A stretch of 35,703 nt of DNA from Fidelibacterota bacterium (GTDB lineage: Bacteria; Fidelibacterota; UBA8477; JABMPR01). The DNA lies in contig JABMQQ010000005.1 in NCBI GenBank assembly GCA_013202495.1, positions 1 through 35,703 of the forward strand. Direction: 5' to 3'. Positions 34,732-35,703 of the stretch are shown here, one piece after another. How positions within the stretch are numbered: position 1 is the stretch's first letter; every line of letters begins with the position of its first letter. The notes below the pieces were generated by a model that made no database searches, was not told the DNA's origin, and worked only from the letters and a program-made list of their open reading frames with translations. A program made the position numbers and the translations under genes.

Positions 34732-35691
34732 TTACTTCCCTCCACCAAACATATCCACATTGACATTTACATGTTCGAGATACTTCTTAGGATTGTCCTT
34801 TATCTCCTTCACAATCTCATTAATATTATAGGAGATGCTGTCCAATCTTTGATACAGTGAATCAGAATTTGTCAATCTCCCCAGACTTGATTTGGGATCT
34901 TTAAGTCTCACACTCAGAAGGCTCAGATCCTCTCCAATTTGATCAAGACTTGCGAGGGAACGGTTTATTTTGCTCTTATTGTCATCCACTACCTTGTTTA
35001 AGGTGAATGAAACGGCTTTCAAATTGGTTACAATGGTATCGATATCGCCTCGCTTAGTATCCACCATATTTTCGGCTTGCTGCAAAGCACCCTTCATGGC
35101 CAATAGTCCAGGCTGGATATCCGCCACCATGAGTGAATCGATTAATTTTGATGTATTGTGGATGGAGTGGAGACTGGCCTGTACATCTTCTTCCATGGAC
35201 TTATTTAGTAGAAGTAGCGTTTTGTTGAAGTTTCCCAGCAGGGTTTGAAAATCTGTTGAAATAGCACCGGTGGTTTCAAAGATATCTTCCAGACCTCCTG
35301 CGAAGGTTCCTCTGAATACGCCATGTTCGCCAAGGTGTCTGCCCGAACTTCCCGGGCTTACTTCGACCTTTTTTGATCCCAATAATTCCTGGTTTGAAAT
35401 AATGGCAGAGGCATCACTATATAAGGTGATATCCTTATCTACTCCAATAATAATATCTACAGAGTCCTCTCTGACAATAAAATCATCAACAATACCCTTG
35501 GGTACTCCAGATACGGTAACCGGGTCGCCCTCTTCCAGTCCACTGGCTCGAGCGACCCGTACCGTATAATAACTCCTTGAGGAAAAGATGTCGGCCTTAT
35601 TCCCCCACATAATGCCCATGACTGTAGCCACCAGGATTATCAGAACGACAACACCAACAATTATTTCTTGTCTTTTTTCCTCATGTCTCAT
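34732..35691 (-). CDS. mlaD: MlaD-family (MCE domain) phospholipid-transport protein
   Basis: An inner-membrane anchored periplasmic protein of the MCE superfamily, the substrate-binding part of Mla-type phospholipid transporters. A single membrane helix lies at about 9-29 (IIVGVVVLIILVATVMGIMW), then the MCE domain (about 38-115: YTVRVARASGLEEGDPVTVSG-type, GVPKGIVDDF and ELLGSKKVEVSPGS). A long helical, coiled-coil C-terminal part reaches residue 310, with N/D/S-rich linkers. The 319 aa length is larger than E. coli MlaD, as often seen in FCB bacteria. The window ends 12 bases upstream of its ATG, so the expected MlaE/MlaF partners would lie beyond. Confidence 0.92.
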   Translation of the reverse strand: MRHEEKRQEIIVGVVVLIILVATVMGIMWGNKADIFSSRSYYTVRVARASGLEEGDPVTVSGVPKGIVDDFIVREDSVDIIIGVDKDITLYSDASAIISNQELLGSKKVEVSPGSSGRHLGEHGVFRGTFAGGLEDIFETTGAISTDFQTLLGNFNKTLLLLNKSMEEDVQASLHSIHNTSKLIDSLMVADIQPGLLAMKGALQQAENMVDTKRGDIDTIVTNLKAVSFTLNKVVDDNKSKINRSLASLDQIGEDLSLLSVRLKDPKSSLGRLTNSDSLYQRLDSISYNINEIVKEIKDNPKKYLEHVNVNVDMFGGGK

Positions 35692-35703
35692 TTTATTGAT
35701 TAC

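Overview
The window looks like chromosome from a member of the FCB (Fibrobacteres-Chlorobi-Bacteroidetes) group, possibly a Marinimicrobia-like lineage. This is inferred from the gene set: a DUF3667 zinc-ribbon membrane protein, a DUF5723-like outer-membrane barrel, a type 2 isopentenyl diphosphate isomerase, LptG and MlaD-type envelope genes, and many lipoprotein signals. I could not test it by database search. The content is mostly housekeeping. There is no phage, CRISPR array, integrase or intact insertion sequence.

Layout. (1) Positions 1-130 hold the 3' end of a tRNA gene and a second copy of its last 17 bases, split by a 31-base palindrome. A YgbA-type nitrosative-stress protein and a GNAT acetyltransferase follow on the minus strand. 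(2) 1295-5555 encodes carA and carB. The 3' tail of carB recurs downstream as two degenerate copies that stay in carB's own reading frame (5556-5800). (3) 5855-8901 is a tight operon of a monoacylglycerol-lipase-like hydrolase, glycerol kinase and a TIGR02206/YwaF membrane protein, suggesting glycerolipid breakdown to glycerol-3-phosphate. (4) 8890-18289 is a mosaic of short transcription units: an unknown protein with weak PilM resemblance, manA, a DUF4390-like and DUF3667 pair, a second GNAT, two secreted proteins of unknown function, a DJ-1 family protein, a lipoprotein hydrolase, a PfkB kinase and a CcmH-like protein.

(5) 18292-24202 is a run of minus-strand genes. In order of transcription these are a carboxymuconolactone-decarboxylase-like protein, murQ, phosphomannomutase/phosphoglucomutase, fni, a polyprenyl diphosphate synthase and a bifunctional nuclease. 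They combine peptidoglycan recycling, sugar-phosphate interconversion and isoprenoid chain building. Two operator-like inverted repeats precede the nuclease. (6) 24340-26644 carries a CorC/HlyC-type CBS membrane protein and an LptF/LptG-type permease on the plus strand. (7) 26691-35691 is a second minus-strand run: an MCE/MlaD protein, a sugar nucleotidyltransferase, metK, ahcY, a very large acidic lipoprotein and an outer-membrane barrel. metK and ahcY form the SAM synthesis and SAH removal arm of the methyl cycle, and an inverted-repeat element lies between them.

Most unusual signals: the in-frame triplication of the carB tail beyond its stop codon; the split tRNA-end duplication; the large lipoprotein whose signal peptide appears to begin at a non-canonical start codon; and a CcmH-like protein with adjacent cysteines instead of CxxC.
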